Below, one piece after another: positions 41,201 to 57,538 of a stretch of 64,000 nt of DNA. Location of the stretch: contig JAZARR010000174.1 in NCBI GenBank assembly GCA_037389465.1, positions 2,046,001-2,110,000 of the forward strand, given 5' to 3'. The DNA comes from Baylisascaris procyonis. Taxonomy: Eukaryota; Nematoda; Chromadorea; Rhabditida; Ascarididae. A program made the position numbers and the translations under genes. The first letter of the stretch is position 1; every line of letters begins with the position of its first letter. Below the pieces are notes generated by a model. It saw nothing but the letters and a program-made list of their open reading frames with translations. It had not been told where the DNA came from and made no database searches.

Positions 41201-41891
41201 TTCGTCAAAATCAATCCGATTATGAATAACTTCAGCAGTGCAATTGCTTGAACGTGTGCAACACTCATCCTTATAAGCGACCCTTCAGTGGACAAATATA
41301 GGACGTTCGATTGCCTCCTGTCGAGACCATCAGAGGAAGCTTCGCCATCACAGACACAAAAACGACCATATAACCAATAAAGAGGTCTCGAAGGTGGATG
41401 CCAGGCACATTGAAACATTCAAATGCACATCTGTGAGAAATTCTATGCGAAAATCAATGCTCATCTAAACCATCTCATATGAGATGCGCTATTTAGCGAT
41501 TTGTAAGAATTTCAGAATTATAAAAAAATTATATAATTTGGATGCCTTTGCAATAATTGAATTTCTCAAACTGTGCAACGAATCAGTTCAACAAATTTAA
41601 TGAAAGCGTCTGGATTCGCCAACATGTTACAAATCTTCATTAATATCTTAAAACGTTTAGGAAGTTTATAGCATTTCATCAACGTTTTTCTCCTTCTCCT
41701 AAGAGCCTTTATTGTCCTATTTTCTGTCCCACCAAATGCAGAATTTATGGGAGATTTCATTTCTAAAAATGCAAAATTTATGGCTATTAGTCATGCAAAT
41801 CTACAAATAGCCCTATATAAGCAGCTCATTCATCAAAGGTTTTCTGTTGTTACATTAGTGTTTGCTAACAAGTGGAGGTATTGTGATAAGG
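38274..41891. other. Intergenic, weak coding signals only
   Basis: Three minus-strand frames look partly coding: 38761-39048 (95 codons, ATG start, MSAIKRFEIV), 39371-39600 (hydrophobic start, then YPSGLANTTVKNVEF, no ATG) and 39592-39801 (ATG, MLDLADVDPLVGNAF). I could not join them by splice sites or tie them to a family, so none is annotated as a gene. Confidence 0.45.
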
Positions 41892-45548
<3,657 letters not shown>

Positions 45549-47404
45549 TCTACAAACGCCGTAGCGCTGCTATGTGATTACGTGTAATTTATAACTGTAT
45601 AGTCCTCCTTGGAAAATTTTCCAAAAATTTATAAACTTTTTATCTAAAATTTCATGGCCGTGTCGTGAAATATCGCGATGTAGTGATGATTCATAGTGGC
45701 ATAAAGAATCAACGAAGGCGCTACTAGACAAATGCGCCACTGGAAGTGTGGAGAGTCAACGCGAAACAATGACGATTCTTAGCAACTCTCATACGTCCAA
45801 AAATGATGTACTGTCTCACTTCCTAACAAAGATTGTTTATCCAAATGAACGAACCGAGTAAGCCAACAAAGGGGAGAGCTCGACTATGTAAGAGCATGCA
45901 GCAGATTATGAAAGGAGTCGCGAGTTGAGCAGTTGCGCGTCGAGTTATCATAGCGAGTTGCGGTTAGAGTGGCGGCTACGGACAGTTAGACCTGATTCTT
46001 CTCTCTATGTCCTCCCCATTTCGACATTCATTCGTCTGCCTCGATATTAGCTCTCCTCGAATTCGATTTATTCACTGACTTGATATTCTTCCGACGATCA
46101 ACTTCAAAGCCTATTAACTAATTTCGATATTGTTCGCCGATCGACTTCGATATTCACTGGTTGGCCACCTCGATATTCCTTCGCCAGTCAATCCGATTCT
46201 ATCCGACGTCACTGCGATTTTCGGTAGCTGATCGATCCAATTAGCTGATCGATCCAAACTTCGTCTTCGACCGTAATTTCGATTTCATTCGAATCTCACT
46301 ACAATTTTCGCCTTACGGTCAGTTGTGCCTTCGTTTAAACGTCAATTATAAAACTTTCGTTTTGTTTGCCGCTTGCGTCTCGCATTCGCTACAGAGCGAT
46401 ACTGACACTATCTGAGTATAGTTAATGGTCACCGATTAGGCTGAAAGCTATCTCCTTTACTGTGATGCTCATTAAACGTTGTGATCGGCAGCTGACACGC
46501 CTCATTACATATATTGGACGATGGCACGTCTATTTAAACCATATGCAAATTAAAGCTTTCTTGCTGAAATAAGCATCTAAAGCAAATCCATATCACAATA
46601 TACCTCCCACTCGAGAAATCACGATCGTTATTGCTAAACGACTTTTCATTCATCAATGTGCTACCGTAGCTGCATCGATTTATCTTATATTTAAAGGAGC
46701 TCAACAAGGAGAATGAAACATAAAAAACTTCCCTTTTTTCATTAATAGTGTTGAAAATGTTTAAAGCTCTACTTAGAGTGTAATGGCTCCTACCATAGCC
46801 TATGCGTCAAAGATCTAACTAAAAGTCTGTAGAACGCCCTAGTCCTATGTTACTGAATTCTGATAGGATGTCGTGTCTGCGAGGAATATTCGGGGAAGAT
46901 TTCTTATTGCACTTCAGCTGAGTTTCAATTTTTTGGTAGTTTATTTATTATACACAGTACCGGATATTGTAAGTCATGCACAGATACAGGCTCGTTGATG
47001 ATATGGCAAGAGCCATCACCTCATATGTATATGTCTTAAATGAGTTCTGATCCTCCACGTCGAGGGGACTCACTGCACCACGGAGGGAAGTGTTTATTTC
47101 AAAATTGATAGATAAAATCAGGTGGAAGGAGGATGTCTTAGAAACCTCAGAATGATTTCACAAATTCTGCAAGCCAATCAGCAAAAGAACATCTAAAAAA
47201 CCTTGGCTGCACTTATTGTGCTCTGGGTAAAACTGTGGCTAGGAAAATCCACTTGGATCTTATGGAAGTATATTTTGTTATTCGCATTCTGCATTGTTTC
47301 TCTTGTTTGGCAAAAACACAGCATTGTGGATTCAGAATTTATCGAATCATTGGAACAAGATTTTCGTCGCGAAAAAAATGCCTAGCAAGGCAAGAAGAGG
47401 AATA
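45549..47404. other. Intergenic between convergent genes
   Basis: Lies between the 3' ends of the BAR gene and the minus-strand membrane-protein gene. It holds degenerate repeats of a tcgatattc motif (about 46010-46200) and a direct repeat of tagctgatcgatccaa (46225-46240 and 46242-46257). No coding sequence supported. Confidence 0.5.
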
Positions 47405-50400
47405 TTAGAGCTGTGGGATGAGTCGGAACTTCCCATCGACGACGAAATCCAACGTGGGGCCACTGTCGCTACCCTCTTCTTCAGAATCCCCAGAAAGAGC
47501 ACGACGATAAGCACGCAATGAACGTGCCTCACCTGTAAATATCATCAAACAAAAAAAATGCACCGGTTATGTTTTTCGATACGATAATAGGATTATTTCT
47601 TAAATAAACAAATTTCAACACTTCAGAACGTAGTTCGCATAGATTTTTCAATATCGAAATGGAATGAAATAGCACATTTCGCATTATTCGATCTCATTCA
47701 CCCCGAATTTCATATACGCTAATAAATTATGGCATATATAGAAAAAAGTGCGACTCAACCTCGTGAACTGTTAGCAATTCGACTGTATGTCTCTAATCAA
47801 AACCCGTTACCGCAATCTAATTTATGAGGGTGAGTGGAAGGTGGGAGCGTTGCGTTAGTGGAAGCACAGTGACCTCCACATGAGTGATACGTTCAAGGAT
47901 AAAGGTCGTCCTAAATTGATTTCATTAGAAAGTTGAACTTAATAAATGAACAAGCAGATGAAAAAATAAATAAACAGGTTAATAAATGAATAGATGAACC
48001 CCGTTGTGAAGAGTGCAAGAAGTGATAAATGACTGAAGCAAACGAGAAAGTGCAAGTCAAAAGCAATGCAAAAAAAAAAAAAAAAATGCTTAAGTCAGCG
48101 AAATTGTTTTGTCCAATGCAAAAGAAAGCGAGGTAGATAAGATGTCCAAAATGGCTTGCTATAACGAGTTACGCAGCGCTAAATGCAGGTTGCTCCCTTT
48201 TGCTGCAAAGCTCCACAGCCGCTCATTTTTTACGCTTTGACGAGTCTATATTTCCTATTATAGCTTACAGCCGAGTTATTATTTTTATGGGAAAAAATAT
48301 AAGTTTGCAGAAATAATTTCCGCAGGAAATATAAGAAACTTCCTTACTAAACCGGCAAACGCGACGGAAAAAATATTTTGACTTACGACTTTTTCTAGTG
48401 CCTGCCGCCGAATTGCCTTCGGCATTTGTTGCCATTTTTTCTGGAATTTTTTTACATTGACCCATATTGCGAATAGACAGGCTCAAGGAATACAGAAACT
48501 AGGCTTTTTTAAGTTAGATTTCATTCAACCTCAGCTTCAAGTAGCAATCAGAAGAAGCAGTGCGACAAGCTTCAGCTCGATATTCACATCCTAACTGTAA
48601 AGCAGTTACTACAACCGTTGAATGATCCAAATCCTCGGAGCTAGAAAGTTCCCCAGTAGGATAGTGCATCGGCTTCACTTAAACCTTCCACCATTAGCTG
48701 ACATTCGAAATGTAAAGTAATTACCTTGTTTTTTTTATGTTGTATCCTCTCGTGCACCATTGATGGTTCCCTCATTCGTTTTTACTCTCTTGGATTTTAC
48801 TCCAAAAAATTTGCACATTTCGGAAAATAATTTCCTGGGAAACTCTTTAGGAATATAATATATGAGTAACAATTGTAACTTCCCTGCTTGCGTCGACCTG
48901 TCCTGCTAAAGCAGAGAATGAGATCGGTTCGCTTACCTGCTGCCTGCAAGAAGCACTTTTTTCAAATATCCCATCCTATGAATCAACAAAGTGGAAGATG
49001 AAACTAGGAGTTCAAGATGGGAAAATTTGAATATAAAACCAATAAATTATCGCTGAAAAGCCAAGTACTGAGGGAATTGAGTTTTACTAAAACTATCCCG
49101 TCTCACATAATACCAACCTGAAATAATTTCCGCATTTTAATTCTAATTGGTAGTATCTCTAGTTCGCGGTCACGATGCACGAGTTTCTTACCGCTTAGGG
49201 AGCGAAAAGTTTCTATCTCAAAAGGGAGCGCAAATAGGTGAACCTCCACCCTTAGAAAGCAAATGAAAGGAACACGTTCGAACAAGTCTGTCGGGCAAAC
49301 GTAATGACAAGCTATATCTAGACATTTACACGGGTGAATGATATATCGTCTAAACGGTCGCATTATAAGTCGTTAAAAATTCCCAAAACGTAAAAGTCAG
49401 CGGCGAGAAGTTTCGGAAAGCAAAACGAAGAAATTCTACATAGACGATAATTCGAAATATTTTCAACTCAAATGCACTTCATCGCTTTCGAGTACCGCAC
49501 CTTCTTTGCTCACTGTTCAAAACTAGCCGGCGTTGAGGTATGTTTAGAAGTATAAAAGTGCTCACAAGTGAGAGTATGACTAATGATTCAAGGACAGTTG
49601 AAAAAATCAAAATGCTTTGAGAAAGTATTGGCCCGAATTCATCCAACAAATCCTCTTGCAATTCATACAACGTATTTATTAAGAATATTTCTTCGTAAGT
49701 CGTTAACTGTCCTCAGTGTTTAGTTGAAATAGTTGAAAGCAATAATTGCAAGGAAGCCTTCGATGTATCGGTTGATATTGTCAATTTAAATCAATAAGCT
49801 AGCAAAATAAAATATCTCAACTCGACAAAAAAGAATATTTGCGTACCTCGTCAAGCTCTTTCTGGAACAATTGCTGAAAGAACTTCAGATTGGGGGAGAG
49901 CAGTTTGCCCTTTACTTTCGCCGTCGTGTTCAAGCGTGACTCCTGTGTTAGAAAATCCAACTAAAAAGAATGTGATTTCGCATTCTCTTTCAAACACGAT
50001 GACACAGCACCTCATTGCCTGAATAGAAAGTACAGCTTGATCACATGTGACGCTTTTGCGATGCTTTTTTCTAAACGAGCATAGCGGAAAGATTCACCAA
50101 CAGCGCAAAGCAGAGTTTCCCCGGATACAGTATTTGATGCAATGCCTCATATTGCAAAACAAATACCGTACTCTTTAACTTACAGTATGCCATCTCCAAA
50201 AAAGCTGAGTGTGAAATAATGGGTGCAGTACACTGCAAAATGTAATTGAAAAGATTTGGCAATATCAAACAGTGCCTCAGCATTTCGCTGTGCATAGCCG
50301 TTTTTGTTGGTACCATATAGAACAGAACGATCGCCTCAAGGCGTATTTGGTGCATTTGTGGTACGCATGTAACAATAATACAAAACGCGAGAGGTGCATG

Positions 50401-51116
50401 TGTGCGTATTCGTGCAAAGATTGGTCCGATGTAAGTTATTTTCGGCCAGACCGATACCTTCTATCTCGTAAGGTAAGGGAGAATAGAGATTTCGTGAACT
50501 GTTGCGAAATGGCTGTTACTTTACAAAATCGCAAATGTTCCTTGGCCTGTTTGCTCAACAAACCGCGTAGAATGAGGTCGTCACCACAGCTCCAAAACGC
50601 CATCTTTTTGAAAATATGCCTGCATAGTCATACAGTTAAATGCAAATATCCATTTATGGATAGCGTAACCTGCGTTCATCGTGTTCAGTATTCACAATAT
50701 CAAAACCTTCAAAAGTGCTGTACCCCCCCCCCCGCCTTCTTTCCCTTACCTAAACACATTTTGTCTTCGAATCAATTAATAGGAAATCTGTCTGCTCATG
50801 TCAGTAATATTTTCAAGAACATCCTGTTGATTGTTTTTGACCGAATTAAACCGTAGTCTTCATATCTCCCGACCATCGCCTTGCAACTTACTGTTGCACT
50901 AATCAAAGTCGTTCACATTCCTGCACCGACAATCTTCGAATCATCTGTCTCGCTTACTTCATCCTCGCCACCTGTCTCGTCCAATAGCGAAGAGCCCTCC
51001 CCGGGTTTGTCTCGACGTGCTCTATGTTCGGATCCAGCCACCTCGTTTGCCGTCCACAGACAAAAATACACGACTACGGCCAAAAGAATGCGTCCACGAA
51101 GAAAAACTGATGTCAT
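47405..51116 (-). CDS. Single-pass membrane protein of unknown family, paralogue A
   Basis: Seven minus-strand exons: 50917-51116, 50520-50619, 49847-49942, 49501-49706, 48937-48975, 48387-48481 and 47405-47532. Phases are consistent throughout and give 287 residues. A signal peptide (ILLAVVVYFCLW core) leads into an acidic luminal region (GGEDEVSETDDSK). Then come WSCGDDLILRGLLSKQ, a helical stretch LKFFQQLFQKELDEL, LYELQEDLLDEFGPIL, and a transmembrane segment at about residues 163-188 (SILIFSTVLESLVILSL). The cytosolic tail is basic, then acidic (GDSEEEGSDSG), and ends VDGKFRLIPQL. A tgtccttcag acceptor precedes the ATG, suggesting trans-splicing. The exon 1 donor (AT|GTGAAC) and the 39-base exon 5 are the weakest points. 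It is paired head to head with a related gene at 54771-57538. No known family recognised. Confidence 0.6.
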
Positions 51117-54100
51117 CGATGCAGTCGAAGTGTTCTTTGCTGAAGGACAATAAAAGCGAAGTGACTAGGAGAAACCTCGACCATGACTCCACTAAAACTA
51201 AAAGCATGAAACTGGCTGAAGAATGAGCCAGATAGCACATTTCTAGACGAAAACTCGGCAAATGGAATTGAAAGCCACTCATAATACCCCGTAAATAAAC
51301 ATAAAAACACTTGTTGCAAGTTTCTGCACCACTATTGAATGGCTGAAAAAGGCGAAATATTAAATAAATTTAGAAAGCATTTCGACCGGAAACGTTTACG
51401 GCTTCATGCATAATGATGAATCACCAAAGCCGCCCAACAGTGTTAGTCTATAGTTAAAACACAATCGGAGCAGATATTGTACCGACGAACATCGCCGTCA
51501 TAGCGGCAATTCAGATGAGGGTATATTAGCATACTTGTTTGAGGCCGTGCGAAACGGTATTGTAGAGTGACCCGGCAGGCTATGTGAAGTGAAGGTCAAT
51601 AAATGCACCAAACTAGCCGAATCCACCCCAAGTGCGACGGATCGAGACATGCGCCAGCGTTGCATATTTGGCGAGTTCGACGGTAGTCAACAAAGGAAGT
51701 TTTTGCTGTTCACAACCTAATCCCCCCGATTTCGCTGCCGATGAGCACTTCACAGAACCTCGTTCAGCTATGGAGCTAATAGACAACATTAAAACGTTAT
51801 AAATAAACATCAAGAAATTATTTATTCAACATCCGATTGCGCTGCAAAGAAATGACATCACAAGCGCAACATTGTAACGCATTCAAACCCCACAATAACC
51901 AACCGGATGAAAGCAGCTGCTCGTTGGCGATCTCCTCGACCGAATACAATCGTGCATCCAAGCATCGTTCTTATATAGCGTGGAAAGTAAGGAAGATATG
52001 CAGATTACAACTTATTTGCGTTGATGATTAGGATAAAATGCTAATTCCATAAACAAATAAACATTTAACAGTTTCATCGAGAAAATTTGCACTTACGCAA
52101 TGCAAAAAGAGAAAAAAATTTTGAATGTACAGGGAAGATAACAAAGTGCATGAAAACATTTGCATATTTAGTGTATCTGCACCAAATGAACAACGCCTTA
52201 AAAACAGATATCCACTGTGCGCATGAAATCTTTTGAATGGTGCGAATACTTCTGACACACACAACTTCGAATGGAAAGGAATTCCACAACTCTGTTAGTA
52301 AAAGAATTCTCTGTGTTTATGTGGGTCTCATTTCGTGCAGTTTATATTGATGGCCATGTTTGCTGCGTGAGAACGAAAAGTATTCCGATGCACCGATATG
52401 AACAAAGTCGAGTTGGATCTTGTACAATATGCTGAACAATTGCAGAGGATTGCTAAAAACAATTCAAGGGAGTCAAGACGCATTGCTGAAAGTCTTTTCG
52501 AGTAGCTTCCTCTAGGAAGTTTGGATTGTTTGAATGGAATTCTAGTGAAAAACAATTGAAGCTTTCTTATCTTGGAAATTTCACACTTGCCCCTTCAAGA
52601 AGGAGTTTAATGTAAGTTGAGTAAGCCGACGTGCAGGCTGACAACTTTCGGGATTACAAGATGTGCAGAAGGAGACGAGACTTAAAATGAGTGTTTCCGA
52701 TAATCGCACTAATGTGTTTCTCCTAGATCTGGAAAACAATCGCAGACCAGAAATGGGATATTGTAGATGTAATACATTTAGGTACCTGCACCTGGAGATG
52801 AGAATAATGCATTTCATAATGGAAATGCAAAGATCCGATTACCGAGACAAGTGAAAAATAGAATTTATAGCGATCTGGAGTGATGGACAGTGGTCGGCAT
52901 TTAGAGAGTGGGTAATATATAGTATACCGACATCTACATAAAACGAACAAAAACTGGTTGCTAAACATTCAGGTAAATCGTTTTATACATGAAAAATAGA
53001 AGTGCGCTCAAGAATACTTCCCTGAGGAAAACTACTTCCTGTCTTGAATTCATTGAAAGGCGCCGTACTTATTTTGATTTTGCATTGCCTTAAACTCAGA
53101 GTAATCCCATTCAATCACGATCGTTCCGAAAATACCATAGGAGTGAATTTTCGGCGAACAGAAACGAAACAGGCACAGAGAGAAAACTTGTTGCGAAATC
53201 AGTGCAAATAGAATGTCTTGCCATGCAGTTTTGAACACTTCCAATTCAATCATAGACGCAAGTTGATGGTTGAAGAACGAAACAGAAGGAAATCGAATTG
53301 TTTGTCAGCTATGAAATTTGTCCCGAAAGATGAAAAAGGATTCTCTCCGAGATGAAGATTTTAAAAATGAACGAATTTCAACGATACTGGCCAGTAAACT
53401 CAATGATGGCGTGTGAGCTCTTTTCATAAATTTCGATAATCAGTAAAGTTTTCCACAAATAATCCGCAATGATGTCGAAATCGATAGATTCAATCTCGGA
53501 ATAATATGTGTAGAGTAAAAGCAATGAAGAATGAGGTTGTTTTTAGAATGAAATGTGAAACCCAATCAGACACACTTCTTTTTGTCGAGGGAAGGGGTTA
53601 ATTTTAGCACAATTTTTAACTATATCAAAGTCGATATCACTGAGCAGTGAATCAATTCTAGATTTGTTTATCATACTGAGCGCATTCAAATCACAACTAC
53701 TGGAGTTTGGTGTTACAGTGAGAGTATGCATAACGCAACATATTGAGGTTGTATTTCATATCTAGATGGTATTTCGTGGACTGCATTTCATCGCCTTTGT
53801 ATTTCGTGGCCTGTTGAAAGTATTGAGCTGTTCATCTCACGCATTCCGACGATCGACGGAGATGTCCTGCTTTAGCAAGCTGTAAGAACAATAATTCTGC
53901 CCTATTCAAACAGACAACCCATCAAATATTGTTGGAAAAAAATAAAAAATCCATACCTAGACAGGTGGATTTCGCATATATGTCCATCATCAGATGCATT
54001 GCAAATTTGCGCATATGCGTATATGTCCATTATTAAAACTTTTTGCTTTTCCATTTCCAAAATTTGCATTTCAAAATTTGCATATCCAGAAAATTTGCAT

Positions 54101-54770
54101 CGATTTTGCAAATATCAGCAATGAAACACGAACGCTTCCGCGATTTACTCCATTCGTTCGGTCGCAAGTCTTCTTGCAGGTTGGTTGATGGGAATATCTG
54201 TTTTTATTGAGGTGATTCTATGATAGAGGTGTGGAATCCACTTGCCTTAGCGGTCGCTTCAAGCTCTTGAATGACGTTCTATTGTAACTGGTCAGTTCAA
54301 CACAGATAGTACGGTATTTAGCAAAGACGATAATTTAACAGGCAGTATAGACGGTACAAGTTCAGTATAGTTTGTGGTAGGTAATCCTTCTTTTTTGATT
54401 ATATGAATGCGATGGCCGACTAAAAACATGAAATTCCCTTAAATTTTTTCTGATAATTTTTTCATTGACCAGGTGCATTTTAATTTTATTGACCATTTTC
54501 AGTTCATTGTGAAAGCGGTGTTGTTTCTAATATGGTGCGCTAGGAACCACTGCCTTTCACTACCACCCCCCACCCCCCCCGTCGCAACCAAATGGCATTA
54601 TGGGTGGGGGATGTGAGGGGCAGTCGTTCATGATCGCTCAGCAGAAGTTAAAAAATTTTTCTAACGTGTAGACAAATCTTTCTTTCAAAATGCAATCATG
54701 CTTAAAAATAAGCACTTGATGGAGGCATTAACTTTTATAAAATATGTCCATTTTAAGTGATCAATAGAGG
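51117..54770. other. Shared 5' region of divergent paralogues
   Basis: The 3.65 kb between the two divergent starts would hold both promoters. I see no supported exon; small frames such as minus 53543-53731 have an ATG but no splice partner. A C-rich run (54561-54580) and G-rich run (54601-54620) are near-complementary. Confidence 0.5.
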
Positions 54771-57538
54771 ATGCGTTCTACAATGTTATCGGCTGTTGCA
54801 CTATTTGTGCTACTTGCATATATCCTTCCTTATGGTAATGGAGATGGTACCGTTTCGGATGAATACGATGGAGGGGTATGCATTACAATCAATTGCAAAT
54901 AATAAACACATGCTACAATGAATGAGAGGCAAATCATCAACTATTGCAATAATTCACAACGAGTATATCTGTACTTATCGGCGTTAACTGATTATCAGAA
55001 AAATATCGCAGCAATAGTGAATATCATCTCAACAATCACAAAACTTAGCCGAGTCTCCATCACATCGATACGAAACTTTTCGCTTATCGAATTCATTCGT
55101 GGAAATGGCGAATTCGAATCAACAAAATTTCCATTTATGCTCTCTATGCAATTAATCAAAACATCGCATATAATATTGTCAACTGCAATTTTCAATTACG
55201 AAAATAGTTGGCAACATATTTTTTCAAAGTTAAAATAATCCTCCTCAGTTGCACAATAATAATAACAAAAATGCACCAGATATTTATTGTTAGAATTAAG
55301 CGCCGTGAAATTTGGTATTTGCCTTTCATTATATATAACAAAAATTGAAATTGATATGCATACTTCAACAACCTTAATTTGGAGTAATTTAATGCCTATG
55401 CCTATTAATTCTATTCATTCGTTGTTGTAAAAAGCTGTGGAGTTGATCCTGGTTGTTCTGTTGTGTTTGGCAATGCGTCGACCATATAATTAGCATTATA
55501 GATCACTGTAAACTTGGACAATGCCAAGATGAACTACTCATCTCCGGCTCAATCTAATGCCTTATCGGTGAACGTGAAAAAACTAGCAGGCATCATCCAG
55601 CTCTCTCTCAATGTAATAACGTCTTTATTGGCTCTCAAAATTTATTATCACTGCCTAGTATAACTTCAACTGTCGTCCTTCTCATATAATCTAATTATAA
55701 GCGCCCCAGAAGACAGCACATCATTATGTTATTCATTTATAATCCTCTCACATTTTAATCGATACTCACATACCTTATGTTACGAATATTTTCGGATGAG
55801 ATAAGCTTTTATGCAGGAACTTTTTTCATTGAAATATCCGCTTTTTATTGAATTCAGCAATTTTTATTGATTTATGCCTGACGATATAAGAACATTTCAA
55901 ATATTTTGAAAGTTATAATTTCATCAGATGCAAAAGATTTTCCCACGGTGCAAAAATGATTGAATATCTCGATGAGTTGAATTTGTTGCAAAGTTTTTAT
56001 ACGACAATTTATCTCCTAAATATATTCGTAATTTGTTTCCGCTCGGGAAATTTCATCAATCAAGTAAAGAAATATGACCATACTGAGTTTTTATAATGTC
56101 CTCTATCAACCTCAGTAAAATAAATTGCGGATGTAAAAGAAATATGCCGCTAAAGTTCGTTGACAAATGTAGCAAGCGTTACTTTGGAACCGGAGAGGGG
56201 GAGCTAGGAGGAGAGAAGGACGGAACGAAAGATAACGGAAGGAGGGAATTAAGCGGAAGTATCCTGACAGGATTTGAAATACGCAAGAGCGAATTTTTTT
56301 GATTAGATGCAACGTAAATGAAAAGTAGCCGTTGAAAATTCCAACCGTAATTTTTATTATTATTGCGAGACTTACTATGCCACTAGACTCGGGTTGTTTT
56401 CTGAAGAGATGTTTTAATGTGAATATTTCTATTGTTTGCATAATTTTGAAATGTTTCTTTTTCAGTCAAACGGTAAATGCTTTCTGAGATTCATTATATG
56501 GGTCAGCAAATCAAAATGGCTGTCAGCAACGTCAACAGTTGAAAGGAAATGCTTTTCATTCCGTAGCATTCCTCCTCAATTACATTGAAATTTGCTCATT
56601 CTCGCAATTGTGCTTTGTCTTTTTTTAGCGATAAGAATTTCTTAAAATAATCTTTTCAATTAGTGACAAAGTGGTGTCACTCAATGACTTTTCAACTGAT
56701 TTTTTTGAAAAACACTTTCCGCTTTTTGCTTTCAAGTGTTATAAAAATTCTCAAGAATTCAATTTTTTTTTATCCATTTTAAAGTTTATTCATCCAAGTA
56801 TCACTGAGTAAAAGAAGTTTTCATTACCAAAAAACCTTTGAAGTTCATGCGGTACTAGTCACTCCTTAAAATTTCATCAATATATCACGTGATGATTTCT
56901 TGAATTCGTGGAGGAAATAATGTAAACCATCAATTGGAGAATTTTGTATTGATCTAACGCAATGAGAACAATGCGAATTTCTGAAAGAACAAAAAAAAAA
57001 TTTACTTAATAGAAAATGAATAAGTTGGGGAGTTACACACTGGGATTACAACGATAATTTAGAATGTATTGGGAAATATTCAGGGAGAAAATTTAATTCG
57101 CGGAAAGCTGCGAAAGCAATGCGAAGAAAAACTCGTTCACTTCATGCAATTGATGAGAACGATGACGAAGTGAGCTCATCGCATGGCGAGAATGTTCAGG
57201 AAACCGAAGGTAAACATTTAGATATTATTTATTGCAAAACGCGGCCAAAAAAATATTTCATCGCAGGAATTATCTGCTACACTCTTATTTTCTTTTACCG
57301 TAGATCTTTTACAGTAAGACCAGTTTTACTAATCTACGGAATTAGCGCTCCTAATTAACTGCTGTCAATTTTCTCGCTGTGATTCCTGACCTCTTTTGAG
57401 TTGATTTTATTCTAAGCAACAAACGAATCAGCTGCGAAGCCGATGACGCGCGCTCGCCGTCACGAAACTGTCGAGGAAGCGATGCAGCCAGCGGAGTTCC
57501 GCGTCGATGGACATCTGCGCCTGATTCCGCAATTCTAG
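54771..57538 (+). CDS. Single-pass membrane protein of unknown family, paralogue B (partial model)
   Basis: Supported plus-strand exons: 54771-54875 (signal peptide, MLSAVALFVLLAYILP core, then acidic), 55502-55612 (ends VKKLAGIIQLSLN), 55928-56063 (EYLDELNLLQ, then the hydrophobic FYTTIYLLNIFVICF), 57084-57209 (basic AMRRKTRSL, then acidic ENDDEVSSS) and 57417-57538, ending FRVDGHLRLIPQF. The tail matches paralogue A in order and sequence (ARSLRAYRRALSGDSEEE against TRSLHAIDENDDEVSS; VDGKFRLIPQL against VDGHLRLIPQF). Phases do not meet between exons two and three or three and four, so at least two short exons are missing or a boundary is wrong. One candidate segment, KSCGVDPGC near 55436-55462, may correspond to WSCGDDL of paralogue A. 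Membrane topology is inferred to be luminal N-terminus, cytosolic C-terminus. Confidence 0.5.

Noticed and set aside
50184..50232. 49-base minus-strand exon candidate with excellent splice sites
   Set aside because: It can be read in frame, but including it breaks the phase of the simpler model (exon 50520-50619 joining 49847-49942 in phase 0). It could be an alternative exon.
50272..50856. 194-codon plus-strand open frame
   Set aside because: It begins at a GTG, has no signal, domain or splice logic, and overlaps exon 2 and introns of the minus-strand membrane gene. It is most likely a chance antisense frame.
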